Positions 40,637-49,595 of a stretch of 64,000 bases of DNA are shown here, piece after piece. Position 1 is the stretch's first letter; each line of letters starts with the position of its first letter. The notes under the pieces are model-generated. The model did no database searches, was not told the origin of the DNA, and saw nothing but the letters and a program-made list of their open reading frames with translations. Made by a program: the position numbers and the translations under genes. Origin of the DNA: CALBGR01 sp964499935 (GTDB taxonomy: Bacteria; Patescibacteriota; Saccharimonadia; Saccharimonadales; UBA4665). The DNA lies in NCBI GenBank assembly GCA_964499935.1, contig CAZCMS010000001.1, positions 372,001 through 436,000 of the forward strand. The letters are read 5' to 3'.

Positions 40637-41684
40637 ACGATCGTACACTATTGGTAATCGTACAAAACGATGGCCAAAACGAGTGGTAGTGATCTTGGCA
40701 ATCCTTTTTCTGGGAATCCTTGTGGGTATGGTCGGGGTTCGGCAGTACTACAATGCTAATCTCAAGTCAGTGAGTGATAGTACAGATGCACAAGCGATTG
40801 TAGTAGAAAAGGGTGCAACGGTTGAAGAGGTAGCAGCTGAACTCAAGGATAAGAAACTTATTAGAAGTAGCCTAGTTTTCCAGCTGTATATCAGGAGTAA
40901 AGAAACGCAAAATCCGCTTATCGCTGGCACGTATAATCTTCAGCCTAATTTTAGTGTTCCAGAAATAGTTTCGATCCTTAGTAAAGGTAAGGTGGCAACA
41001 GATTTAATAACTATTCTGCCTGGCCAGAGAATCGATCAGGTGAGACAAATGTTCCTAAACAATGGATTTAGCAAGGAGTCTGTCGATGCTGCACTTGACC
41101 CCACTACTTACAAAGATAATCCTGCGCTTGTAGATAAGCCAACCGAGGCGAGTCTCGAGGGCTATTTATACCCTGAATCGTTCCAGCGTACCGCAACAAC
41201 TACACCTCAAGAGATCGTCGAAGCGTCACTAGACCTAATGAATACAAACTTAACTCCAGAAATACGATCTGCGTTTGCAGCCCAAGGATTGAGTGTATAT
41301 CAAGGTATTACATTGGCATCTATCGTAGAGCAAGAAGCCTTTAAGCAGGATGACCGGAATCAGATAGCGCAAGTCTTCCTCCAGCGCCTAAAGGAAAGAA
41401 TGCCGTTACAGTCTGATCCAACAGCAAAATATGGCGCTGTCAAAGAAGGTCAAGAAGAGTCATTGACATACGAATCAGCATATAACACCTATCAAAATAC
41501 AGGGGTACCTCCAACACCTATCAGCAATGTTAGTAAAGGGTCATTGCAGGCTGTTGCACATCCGTCGGCAACAGATTGGGTGTATTTTGTCGCCGGAGAT
41601 GATGGAGCGGTGCATTTCTCTCGTACGCTTGCCGAGCACGAGGCTTTAACAGACAAATACTGTACCAAACTCTGCGGTAATTAA
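40629..41684 (+). CDS. mltG: endolytic murein transglycosylase
   Basis: 351 residues. N-terminal basic segment and one membrane helix (about 18-40, VVVILAILFLGILVGMVGV), a LysM-like domain (about 55-125, IVVEKGATVEEVAAELKDKK), then the YceG/MltG catalytic domain with the catalytic Glu in LASIVEQEAFKQDD and ESAYNTYQNTGVPPTPISNV. It cleaves new glycan strands at the membrane and is thought to end their growth. It overlaps ruvX by 8 bp and closes the ftsA operon, which fits a role in wall synthesis during division. Confidence 0.93.
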   Translation: MFKRSYTIGNRTKRWPKRVVVILAILFLGILVGMVGVRQYYNANLKSVSDSTDAQAIVVEKGATVEEVAAELKDKKLIRSSLVFQLYIRSKETQNPLIAGTYNLQPNFSVPEIVSILSKGKVATDLITILPGQRIDQVRQMFLNNGFSKESVDAALDPTTYKDNPALVDKPTEASLEGYLYPESFQRTATTTPQEIVEASLDLMNTNLTPEIRSAFAAQGLSVYQGITLASIVEQEAFKQDDRNQIAQVFLQRLKERMPLQSDPTAKYGAVKEGQEESLTYESAYNTYQNTGVPPTPISNVSKGSLQAVAHPSATDWVYFVAGDDGAVHFSRTLAEHEALTDKYCTKLCGN

Positions 41685-41703
41685 GCGACGTAAGCTTTCA
41701 TGG

Positions 41704-41816
41704 GGATGACCCATGCATGTACCTTTCGTATTTGAGGTACGGCTTCCGAATATGTTCTGAAGTAACATATTCTGACTTCCGTGGTCAAATAGAAAGAGTA
41801 CATACACAGGTCATCC
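41704..41816. ncRNA. long intergenic hairpin 3 (candidate structured RNA)
   Basis: One extended 113-nt hairpin. Pairs from the outside in: GGATGACC/GGTCATCC, ATGTAC/GTACAT, CTTTC/GAAAG, TATTTGA/TCAAATA, TACGG/CCGTG and GAATATGTT/AACATATTC, closed by a 7-nt loop (41757-41763). No T-run follows. It lies 20 nt after mltG and upstream of the LysM-CHAP promoter. Confidence 0.5.
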
Positions 41817-41835
41817 GAATCATAACCGTTAAGGG

Positions 41836-41864
41836 TTGATTTTGGCGATCGTTTTTGCTATACT
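41836..41864 (+). promoter_or_regulatory. promoter of the LysM-CHAP gene
   Basis: -35 TTGATT (41836-41841), 17-bp spacer, -10 TATACT (41859-41864). The start codon is about 130 nt further on, an unusually long leader for this window. AACTTGA (41875-41881) and TCAAGTT within the leader can pair. The rest of the leader is AT-rich and holds no ORF I can support. Confidence 0.6.
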
Positions 41865-42001
41865 AGCAATCATAACTTGATAACATACATATTTATTGTT
41901 GCGTCAAAATAGTCAAGTTGTACCACTGTTGCAAAGAAGTTAAAAAAGCAAGAAAAGGTCGAATTTTCTTGAAAATATAAGTTAAGATCCAGCAGCTGGT
42001 T

Positions 42002-43180
42002 ATGGTTAGACAGGTTTACCTGCACGACCAGGAGTATTGTATTAGTAATACAACTTCACAAGTTATTCGTTCGTCACGTTCGGCTGTTCGTACAGCACGA
42101 TTATCTAAAAGACTCAATCGTCGATTCCTAGGTACTAAAAGGGCTAGGCGTCGTACCATTCGATATAGTCTCTTGACAGGTAACCTTGCAATACTAGTAG
42201 CCGTTGGGGTGCTTATTACTGGTGCTGCACAACCAAGTAACGCTTCTACTGATCGTCTGGCTGCTGCATCTAACTCTTTTGGAGGAGACGTTGCAGGCCC
42301 ACTTGACCAAGTATCTTCGGTAGACATTGCAGTTGCAATTGCACAAACTACTGGTCTTACAGAATCAGTAGCAGTTGCAAATCAATCTGACAGTGTTAAG
42401 ACGATGACTGCAATTACTCCTGCTGACACAGCAGTAGTTACCAAGCCACAGGTTGTAGCAACTAATGCTAAAACCGGTAAAGACATCACAAAGTATGTAG
42501 TAGTAGAAGGTGATACGTTGCCGTCTGTTGCAGCAAAATTTAATGTCACATCTGACAGTATTCGCTGGTCAAACGATACACTTCGCGGTGATAACTTGCG
42601 ACCTGGCACTGAGCTTATCATTCCACCTGTAACAGGTATTGTGTATACCGTTTTGATTGGTGATACACCTGATAGTATCGCGCAAAAATTCCGTGCCAAC
42701 AAAGATCAGTTAATCGCATTTAACGATGCTGAGGTATCTGGTTTTGCAACTGGACAACGGATTGTAGTTCCGAATGGGCAAAAAGCTGCTGCAGCAGGCC
42801 TAGGATCGGGTGTGGTGGCTGGGGTTGCTGGTGGAGGAGCATTTTCTGCTCGCTATGGTTATAATGGCTATGATCCAGGCTGGTGCACGTGGTACGCAGC
42901 ATCACGGGTGAGTGTGCCAACTAACTGGGGTAATGCAAGTACATGGGATGATAGGGCACGTTTGAGTGGTTGGACCGTGAGCCAGGTGCCAGTACCAGGT
43001 GCGATTGCTCAGCGTAATGGTGGCTGGGGTCACGTAGGTATTGTAGAAGATGTTAAGCAAGAAGGTGGAGTTTGGTATATCAAGTACTCTGACATGAATG
43101 GTCTTGCTGGCTTTAACCGCGTTGGCTATAGTGGCTGGGTGCCTGCATTAGGCAAATACCAGAACTTTATCTATCGTTAG
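42002..43180 (+). CDS. secreted peptidoglycan hydrolase with two LysM domains and a CHAP domain
   Basis: 392 residues. A long basic N-terminus (1-55, many Arg) precedes a signal helix (about 58-80, LAILVAVGVLITGAA). Two LysM domains bind glycan: about 160-205 (YVVVEGDTLPSVAAKFNV) and 207-255 (YTVLIGDTPDSIAQKFRA). The CHAP domain (about 285-392) has the catalytic cysteine in GWCTWYAASRV and histidine in GWGHVGIVEDV. It should cut peptide bonds in peptidoglycan, of its own wall or of a host. The start lacks a good Shine-Dalgarno, and two palindromes (42011-42022 and 42037-42053) lie in the first codons, so the start is the least certain part. Confidence 0.85.
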   Translation: MVRQVYLHDQEYCISNTTSQVIRSSRSAVRTARLSKRLNRRFLGTKRARRRTIRYSLLTGNLAILVAVGVLITGAAQPSNASTDRLAAASNSFGGDVAGPLDQVSSVDIAVAIAQTTGLTESVAVANQSDSVKTMTAITPADTAVVTKPQVVATNAKTGKDITKYVVVEGDTLPSVAAKFNVTSDSIRWSNDTLRGDNLRPGTELIIPPVTGIVYTVLIGDTPDSIAQKFRANKDQLIAFNDAEVSGFATGQRIVVPNGQKAAAAGLGSGVVAGVAGGGAFSARYGYNGYDPGWCTWYAASRVSVPTNWGNASTWDDRARLSGWTVSQVPVPGAIAQRNGGWGHVGIVEDVKQEGGVWYIKYSDMNGLAGFNRVGYSGWVPALGKYQNFIYR

Positions 43181-43191
43181 GCTTCTACCTC

Positions 43192-43200
43192 TGTTATACT
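43192..43200 (+). promoter_or_regulatory. extended -10 of obgE
   Basis: TGTTATACT, 10 nt before the ATG at 43211, no Shine-Dalgarno. Confidence 0.5.
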
Positions 43201-43210
43201 GATAACACCT

Positions 43211-44506
43211 ATGCATTTTATAGATCACGTTGATATATTACTTCAAGCTGGTGACGGCGGTCATGGACTAGTGAGTTTTCGTCATGAAAAATTTATCGAC
43301 AGAGGTGGTCCAGATGGTGGCGATGGTGGCAAAGGTGGTGACATAGTGTTCCAGGCTAACAGGAACGAAAATACATTGGCAGCATTCCGTTATAAAAAAG
43401 AAATTACTGCACCGTCTGGGCAGTCTGGTGGAAAACGAAAAATGCATGGCCGAAGTGCAGAAGATTTGATAGTAAAAGTACCAGTAGGTACGGTAGTAAC
43501 AAATGAATCTGGCGAATTGATCGCAGACCTGTCGGTAGATGGGCAGCAGCATGTTATTGCAAAAGGTGGTCATGGTGGATATGGCAATGCTCACTTTGTA
43601 AGTTCGGTGCGACAAACTCCAAAGGTCGCCGAAAAAGGTGAGCCGGGCACCCGATTACGCGTTAGTTTAGAGTTAAAGCTTATAGCGGATGTGGGGCTTG
43701 TGGGGCTTCCAAACGCAGGTAAATCGACACTCCTAAGCGTAATTAGCAATGCTCGCCCGGAGATCGCAGATTATGCGTTTACAACCCTTACTCCTAATCT
43801 TGGTGTGGTTACAATCGATCACGAAACGAGTGTTTTATTCGCCGATATCCCAGGGCTTATCGAAGGGGCAGCCCAAGGCAAGGGCTTGGGTGATGACTTT
43901 TTGCGCCATGTTGAACGAACACTTGTGTTGGTGCATGTTATTGATGCGTACCAAAATGACGTCAAAGAAGCTTATAAAACAATTCAGGATGAGCTCGCTG
44001 CTTACAAGGTTGACATATCTACAAAACCACAAGTAATTGCGCTTAATAAAACCGAAGGCTTAGACGAAGATATCATTGAGGATTTGATTGAGCAACTACG
44101 CAGTGTTGTCGCAGAGGACACAAAGATAGTGGCAATATCTGCCCAGGCACATAAAGGCACGAAAGAACTCTTGTTTATAGTAAAAGACATATTGCTTGCC
44201 GAACGACGTAGACAATTGGCAGAAGAGATGGAAGAAATAAATGATATTGGCGATAACATTCCCGTGCTCACGCTTCAAGAGGATGAAAGTAATACATGGT
44301 CGGTAGCAAAAAATGAAGGAGTATTTGTAATTACCGGAGCACGGATTGAGCGCTTTGCTTCACGAACAGATTTTGATAACCCGCATGGAGTTGCTCGGCT
44401 CAAAGATATTATGAGAAAAATGGGTATTATGCACGAGCTGTCTCGTCAAGGTGTGGAGGCAGGTGATAAGATAAAAATCGCCGACAAAGGCAGCATAGAA
44501 TATTAG
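43211..44506 (+). CDS. obgE: Obg family GTPase
   Basis: 431 residues in the usual three parts. Glycine-rich Obg fold (1-158: DHVDILLQAGDGGHGLVSFR, GPDGGDGGKGGDIVF); G domain (about 159-330) with G1 GLPNAGKSTLLS, G3 FADIPGLIEGA, G4 ALNKTEG and G5 ISAQAHKG; and a C-terminal OCT-type domain (about 350-431). It takes part in late assembly of the large ribosomal subunit and in growth control. G4 reads NKTE instead of NKxD, so the base-specificity aspartate is replaced by Glu. Monocistronic, with a leaderless-type start. Confidence 0.96.
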   Translation: MHFIDHVDILLQAGDGGHGLVSFRHEKFIDRGGPDGGDGGKGGDIVFQANRNENTLAAFRYKKEITAPSGQSGGKRKMHGRSAEDLIVKVPVGTVVTNESGELIADLSVDGQQHVIAKGGHGGYGNAHFVSSVRQTPKVAEKGEPGTRLRVSLELKLIADVGLVGLPNAGKSTLLSVISNARPEIADYAFTTLTPNLGVVTIDHETSVLFADIPGLIEGAAQGKGLGDDFLRHVERTLVLVHVIDAYQNDVKEAYKTIQDELAAYKVDISTKPQVIALNKTEGLDEDIIEDLIEQLRSVVAEDTKIVAISAQAHKGTKELLFIVKDILLAERRRQLAEEMEEINDIGDNIPVLTLQEDESNTWSVAKNEGVFVITGARIERFASRTDFDNPHGVARLKDIMRKMGIMHELSRQGVEAGDKIKIADKGSIEY

Positions 44507-44554
44507 GAGATAATTTCTGATTGCTGCAAAGCATTAGGTACTCTACGGTAGAAT

Positions 44555-44563
44555 TGTTACAAT
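44555..44563 (+). promoter_or_regulatory. extended -10 of sbcB
   Basis: TGTTACAAT, 6 nt before the ATG at 44570. It favours 44570 over the in-frame TTG at 44564. Confidence 0.5.
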
Positions 44564-44569
44564 TTGAAA

Positions 44570-46018
44570 ATGGCTCAAACATTCTTTTTCTACGACCTAG
44601 AGACCACAGGAGTGCAGCCACGTACTGCACGTGTGATGCAATTTGCAGGGCAAAGAACCTCGCTTGATCTACAGCCAATTGGTGATCCTGTTAATATAAT
44701 CATTAAACTGACGCCCGATATCTTGCCAGAGCCAGAAGCCATACTTGTGACTGGCATTACGCCACAGCAAACATTGCAAGATGGAATTACTGAAGTAGAA
44801 TTTCTAAAAATATTTTTTAGTGATGTCGCGACACCCGACACTATTTTTGTCGGCTACAATACAGTGCGCTTTGATGACGAGTTTATGCGCTTTATGCTGT
44901 ACCGTAATTTTTATGATCCTTATGAGTGGCAATGGAAAGATGGGCGATCACGATGGGACTTGCTTGATGTTGTACGCATGACGCGCGCACTGCGTCCAGA
45001 GAATATAAAATGGCCATTTGATAGTAGCGGAAAACCTTCTAATAGGCTTGAATTGTTAACAGCTGTTAATGGAATTGATCATATGGATGCGCACGATGCG
45101 CTGTCTGACGTAAATGCAACTATAGCTTTAGCAAAATTATTGCAAAAAAATCAGCCCAAGCTCTTTGCGTACTTGCTTGAGATGCGCGATAAGAAAAAAG
45201 TCAGCAACCTGGTGAATGGAGATAAGCCATTTGTGTATAGTAGCGGAAAATATCCGAGTGAATATGAAAAAACTACCGTGGTAGCAACCGTCGCATCACA
45301 CCCTAAGCGACAGGCAGTACTTGTATATGATTTACGACATGACCCAACGCAGTTTAAAGATTTAACTGCAGCGCAACTTGCGGATAAATGGCAATGGAAA
45401 AAAGATAGTGCGGATTTGCGACTACCGGTAAAGACTATGAGGCTCAATGTATGTCCTGCTGTGGCGCCACTGGCCGTATTGGATAATGAAAGCCAAGCTC
45501 GAATTGCGATTGACATGGACATAATAACAAAACACCATAAACTGCTTGCAGATATGCCGGATTGGAGCGATAGGCTACTCGGAGCACTCGATATTCTCGA
45601 TACAGCTCAGCAGACATTATTTTTGGCGAGCACCGATTCTGTTGATGCACAATTGTACGATGGATTTTTTGACGATCATGACAGGAATTTGCAACGGGCA
45701 TTTCGCGCAGCAATAACCGATGAACTTGGTGGCATCGCAAATGATTTCCATGATGCTCGGCTTCAGTCGCTTGCACCGTTATACAAGGCACGGAATTATC
45801 CAAAGAATTTAAGTACAGAAGAAGAAACTGCCTGGCAGAAATATCGCTTTAGTAGCTTGATGAAGGGTGGTGAGAAATCTCGGCTTGCAGGGTATTTTGC
45901 ACGAATTCAGCAGCTCATGGCAAAGCAGGAGACAACTCCTGCACAACAATATTTATTGGAAGAACTGCAGCTGTACGGACAAAGTATTATGCTCGAACCC
46001 GACGAGTTTCCCGAATAA
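44570..46018 (+). CDS. sbcB: exodeoxyribonuclease I
   Basis: 482 residues, close to the E. coli enzyme. It degrades single-stranded DNA 3' to 5' in repair and recombination. DEDD-type motifs: FFFYDLETTGVQP (Asp, Glu), VGYNTVRFDDEFMR (Asp), and HDALSDVNATIALAKLL (His and Asp). ExoI-specific parts follow: RWDLLDVVRMTRALRPE, the SH3-like middle, and the C-terminal helical domain with YKARNYPKNLSTEEE. The 3' end overlaps a small converging gene by 32 bp. Confidence 0.95.
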   Translation: MAQTFFFYDLETTGVQPRTARVMQFAGQRTSLDLQPIGDPVNIIIKLTPDILPEPEAILVTGITPQQTLQDGITEVEFLKIFFSDVATPDTIFVGYNTVRFDDEFMRFMLYRNFYDPYEWQWKDGRSRWDLLDVVRMTRALRPENIKWPFDSSGKPSNRLELLTAVNGIDHMDAHDALSDVNATIALAKLLQKNQPKLFAYLLEMRDKKKVSNLVNGDKPFVYSSGKYPSEYEKTTVVATVASHPKRQAVLVYDLRHDPTQFKDLTAAQLADKWQWKKDSADLRLPVKTMRLNVCPAVAPLAVLDNESQARIAIDMDIITKHHKLLADMPDWSDRLLGALDILDTAQQTLFLASTDSVDAQLYDGFFDDHDRNLQRAFRAAITDELGGIANDFHDARLQSLAPLYKARNYPKNLSTEEETAWQKYRFSSLMKGGEKSRLAGYFARIQQLMAKQETTPAQQYLLEELQLYGQSIMLEPDEFPE

Positions 46019-46175
46019 GCAGTAGCGTGACGAGCATGCTAGTTGTAGCTTTTCGACGATGCATAGAATTTGTTAGTACAAGGCCTAGTCCGATGGATAT
46101 GACAATTAACCAACTCCAAAAGGTAATTTGAATATTTGTGCCAGGCACGAGTCCAAGGACTAGAAATTCTTGCAT
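45987..46175 (-). CDS. small single-pass membrane protein, 62 residues
   Basis: MQEFLVLGLVPGTNIQITFW followed by a hydrophobic helix (about 19-39) and a basic tail with several Arg. The start has a good Shine-Dalgarno (GGGAG, 7 nt spacing). The PGTNIQITF segment is the kind of short motif seen in small membrane proteins of CPR bacteria, from memory and not checked. Function unknown. Its 3' end overlaps sbcB on the other strand. Confidence 0.55.
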   Translation of the reverse strand: MQEFLVLGLVPGTNIQITFWSWLIVISIGLGLVLTNSMHRRKATTSMLVTLLLIRETRRVRA

Positions 46176-46278
46176 GTGTAGCTCCCACTAAGTTTTTTTA
46201 AATATCTTTAATTAGGATTATATGCGGATAGTAATATAATTGCAATAAAATCAATAAAGTTATTTATTATGCTTAAGC

Positions 46279-46545
46279 TTATGGTAGGTGCCATGGCTTT
46301 TTTAACTCATGGAGCGCATAGTCAATAAGTTGTTTCAGGAGGCCTATAAGCCAGTCTCGCACCTTTTCTGCAAACGTAAATTCAGTCGCCAAAATAGCAA
46401 ACCCAAGGAATATCCCAGCCCAGCCTGGCCCAGGAGTAGCGAGCATAATAATACCTGCCACAATGATCGGTACGCTTATCATAACGATGAGGGGCTTTCG
46501 GATGGTGCCCGGAACTTTATACCAGCCTCGTTTCAACTTGCTCAT
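46279..46545 (-). CDS. PGPGW-type small membrane protein
   Basis: 88 residues from the ATG at 46545. I prefer this over the in-frame ATG at 46563 because TATACT (46552-46557) ends 6 nt before it. Two hydrophobic helices (about 18-40 and 43-60) surround TPGPGWAGIFLGFAILATEF, the signature of the PGPGW putative transmembrane family. A cytoplasmic amphipathic C-terminus follows (VRDWLIGLLKQLIDYALHEL). Function unknown in the family. Confidence 0.8.
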   Translation of the reverse strand: MSKLKRGWYKVPGTIRKPLIVMISVPIIVAGIIMLATPGPGWAGIFLGFAILATEFTFAEKVRDWLIGLLKQLIDYALHELKKPWHLP

Positions 46546-46610
46546 GTGATTAGTATATCGCACCCACCAGCATGTCCTAATCAGCTGTGGAAAAAAGTTG
46601 TTTTTTCAGG

Positions 46611-46616
46611 TATAAT
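46611..46616 (+). promoter_or_regulatory. -10 box of uvrA
   Basis: TATAAT, 12 nt before the ATG at 46629. No recognisable -35 at 17 bp and no Shine-Dalgarno. Confidence 0.45.
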
Positions 46617-46628
46617 GAAATTCGTTTT

Positions 46629-49439
46629 ATGAGTGATTTTATCGTAGTTAAGGGAGCGAGGGAGCATAACCTCAAAAATATTAGCGTGAAGTTGCCACGT
46701 AATAAATTAGTGGTGATTACAGGCCTGTCTGGTTCTGGAAAATCCAGCCTTGCATTTGATACGATTTACGCAGAGGGCCAACGACGTTATGTTGAAAGCC
46801 TCAGTAGCTACGCTCGACAGTTCTTGGGACTTATGGAAAAGCCTGACGTTGACCAAATTGATGGTTTATCTCCGGCAATATCTATTGATCAAAAATCTAC
46901 TAGCCGTAACCCGCGCAGTACGGTGGCAACAGTTACAGAGATATATGACTATTTACGACTCCTTTTTGCACGCATCGGCGTACCGCATTGTCCTGAATGT
47001 GGACGTGCTGTTGCAAGGCAAACTAACCAAGCTATTATCGATCAGATTGCTGCAATGCCAGATGGCGCACGACTGATGTTACTCGCACCAATTGTCGTAG
47101 ATAAAAAAGGAGCGTTCGAACATATTCCAGAGCAATATAGTCGAGCTGGTTTCGCACGTGCCCAAGTTGACGGCGTTATTTATGCACTCGATGAATTTCC
47201 TGCACTAGACAAGAAGTATAAGCACACCATTAGTATTGTGGTAGATAGGCTCACGAACGACGAGGCAAATCGTAGCCGACTCGCACAAAGTGTTGAACAA
47301 GCGCTAGAAGTAGGCGATGAGCGCATGCGAGTGGTAAACGCAGACACAAAAGAAGAATTTGACTATTCACTAGCGTACGCTTGCCCAGAGCATCCAGAGA
47401 TTCCTATCCCAGAACTCGAGCCCCGTACATTTAGTTTTAATAATCCTCATGGCGCCTGTCCAGTATGTACAGGACTTGGCTCGCGCCTCGAAGTCGATCC
47501 CGAGTTAGTGATACCTAATGGGCGTTTAACGATTGCAGAAGGTGCGATACGGCCGTTTAATCGCATCAATACTGATGCGTGGTATATGAAAAAGATCAAA
47601 GCTGTGGCTGATAGGTATGGCTTTAGTATTCATGAGCCAACGTCGAAGCTAGGCGAGGATAATCTGCAGAGGCTTTTATATGGTACTGGCACAGAAAAAT
47701 ATAATGTAAGCCTTGGCAGTGGGCGAAGTTTTGATACGACGTATGAAGGAGTAATTCCAAACCTGGAGCGACGACACAAAGAGACCGAAAGCGAATTCAT
47801 GCGTAAAGACATCGAACGGTTTATGCAGGAGCGTGATTGTTATGCTTGTAAGGGATTGCGACTTAAGCCGGGTGTTTTAGCGATTACGGTGCACAATAAA
47901 TCGATTATGGACATCAGTAGATGGTCTATAGATGAGGCTCTGGGCTGGTTCAATGAGTTGCAGCTGAGCGACCAAGAAGAGCACATTGCACATCAAATCC
48001 TAAAGGAAATATGTGCGCGTCTGAGTTTCTTGCAAGACGTTGGACTTAACTACTTAACCTTACTTAGAAGCGCAAATACACTATCGGGTGGCGAGGCGCA
48101 GCGTATTCGTCTGGCGACACAGATTGGCTCTGGGTTACAAGGAGTTCTGTATGTGCTTGATGAACCGAGCATAGGACTGCATCAGCGGGATAATGAGCGA
48201 CTCATCAAGACATTGAAGCATCTTCGTGATCTCGGGAACAGTGTTATTGTAGTTGAGCATGATGAAGATACTATACGTACTGCGGATTACTTGCTTGATA
48301 TAGGACCGGGTGCAGGCGTGCACGGTGGTCATGTTATTGCTCAGGGTACTCCAAAAGAAGTTGCGGAGAACCCGAAGAGTATTACTGGTAGCTATCTGAA
48401 CGGAACAGAAGCTATAGCGACACCAGCGAGACGTCGTGCAGGTAATGGAAAGATGATCCGCATCAAAGGCGCACAAGAAAATAATCTTCAAAGTGTTGAT
48501 GCAGATATACCGCTTGGAAAGCTAGTGGTTGTGAGTGGTGTGAGTGGGTCAGGTAAGTCAAGCCTTATTAACGATATTCTTGCAAAGGAATTGCAGGCAC
48601 GACTCCATCGTGCGAATACTGTTCCAGGCAAGCATGATGACATCGAGGGTATTAAAGAACTTGACAAAGCTATCGTTATTGATCAGTCTCCTATTGGACG
48701 TACGCCTCGCTCTAATCCTGCAACATATACAGGTTTATTCACTCCGATCCGTGAGTTATTTGCGAATACTCCAGAAGCTAAACTTCGTGGATATGGCCCC
48801 GGCCGATTCAGCTTTAATGTTAAGGGGGGGCGTTGTGAAAACTGTGCGGGTGACGGCATTATAAAAATTGAGATGCATTTCCTGCCAGATGTGTATGTTC
48901 CATGCGAAGTGTGTCACGGCAAACGATATAATCGTGAGGCACTCGAAATTCATTACAAGAGCAAAACAATTAGTGATGTACTAGGGATGACCTGTGAGCA
49001 GGCTCTCGATTTCTTTGCAAACATTCCGGCAATTGCACGCAAGCTACAAACAATGGTTGATGTAGGGCTTGGGTATATCACCTTAGGGCAGCCAGCAACA
49101 CAGCTTTCTGGCGGTGAGGCACAGCGTGTAAAATTAGCATCTGAGCTTTCGCGTCGTCCAACAGGACGCACATTATATATTCTTGATGAGCCCACAACAG
49201 GATTGCATATGGCTGATGTGAAGAAGCTCCTTGATGTACTGCATGCACTGGTAGATACCGGTAATAGCATGGTTATTATCGAGCACAACCTTGATGTTAT
49301 TAAGTCGGCCGACTACTTAATTGATATGGGTCCTGAAGGTGGAAATGGCGGTGGACGTGTTATTGCTACTGGTACACCTGAGCAAGTTGCCACTGTTGAA
49401 GAAAGCCATACCGGAAATTTTCTTAAAACAATACTTTAA
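46629..49439 (+). CDS. uvrA: excinuclease ABC subunit A
   Basis: 936 residues from the ATG at 46629; in-frame codons upstream overlap the promoter. It is the damage sensor of nucleotide excision repair, with two ABC-type ATPase modules. First Walker A GLSGSGKSSLAFDTI, second GVSGSGKSSLINDI; signature motifs NTLSGGEAQRIRLA and TQLSGGEAQRVKLA; Walker B YVLDEPSIGL and YILDEPTTGL. The second zinc finger is intact (GRCENCAGDG, then VPCEVCHGKRYN). In the first zinc module the CPxC pair reads ACPEHP, so His may replace one Cys; its partner pair is ACPVCTGLG. uvrC starts 13.5 kb downstream; uvrB is not in the window. Confidence 0.97.
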   Translation: MSDFIVVKGAREHNLKNISVKLPRNKLVVITGLSGSGKSSLAFDTIYAEGQRRYVESLSSYARQFLGLMEKPDVDQIDGLSPAISIDQKSTSRNPRSTVATVTEIYDYLRLLFARIGVPHCPECGRAVARQTNQAIIDQIAAMPDGARLMLLAPIVVDKKGAFEHIPEQYSRAGFARAQVDGVIYALDEFPALDKKYKHTISIVVDRLTNDEANRSRLAQSVEQALEVGDERMRVVNADTKEEFDYSLAYACPEHPEIPIPELEPRTFSFNNPHGACPVCTGLGSRLEVDPELVIPNGRLTIAEGAIRPFNRINTDAWYMKKIKAVADRYGFSIHEPTSKLGEDNLQRLLYGTGTEKYNVSLGSGRSFDTTYEGVIPNLERRHKETESEFMRKDIERFMQERDCYACKGLRLKPGVLAITVHNKSIMDISRWSIDEALGWFNELQLSDQEEHIAHQILKEICARLSFLQDVGLNYLTLLRSANTLSGGEAQRIRLATQIGSGLQGVLYVLDEPSIGLHQRDNERLIKTLKHLRDLGNSVIVVEHDEDTIRTADYLLDIGPGAGVHGGHVIAQGTPKEVAENPKSITGSYLNGTEAIATPARRRAGNGKMIRIKGAQENNLQSVDADIPLGKLVVVSGVSGSGKSSLINDILAKELQARLHRANTVPGKHDDIEGIKELDKAIVIDQSPIGRTPRSNPATYTGLFTPIRELFANTPEAKLRGYGPGRFSFNVKGGRCENCAGDGIIKIEMHFLPDVYVPCEVCHGKRYNREALEIHYKSKTISDVLGMTCEQALDFFANIPAIARKLQTMVDVGLGYITLGQPATQLSGGEAQRVKLASELSRRPTGRTLYILDEPTTGLHMADVKKLLDVLHALVDTGNSMVIIEHNLDVIKSADYLIDMGPEGGNGGGRVIATGTPEQVATVEESHTGNFLKTIL

Positions 49440-49581
49440 GATTAAAAGTATTTAAGGTATTTTAAGGTGTTATTTGCTTTGATATTTATGAATATTAACT
49501 TCTTAATTAAAATTTAAGACAAAATATTACAATATATTATGTACGTATTTACAATGTAAAATAGCTTTATTTGACACAAAA

Positions 49582-49590
49582 TGATATAAT
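49582..49590 (+). promoter_or_regulatory. extended -10 of the 195-residue hypothetical gene
   Basis: TGATATAAT, 5 nt before the ATG. The rest of the 156-bp gap after uvrA is very AT-rich, and I see nothing else in it. Confidence 0.5.
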
Positions 49591-49595
49591 AAAGT

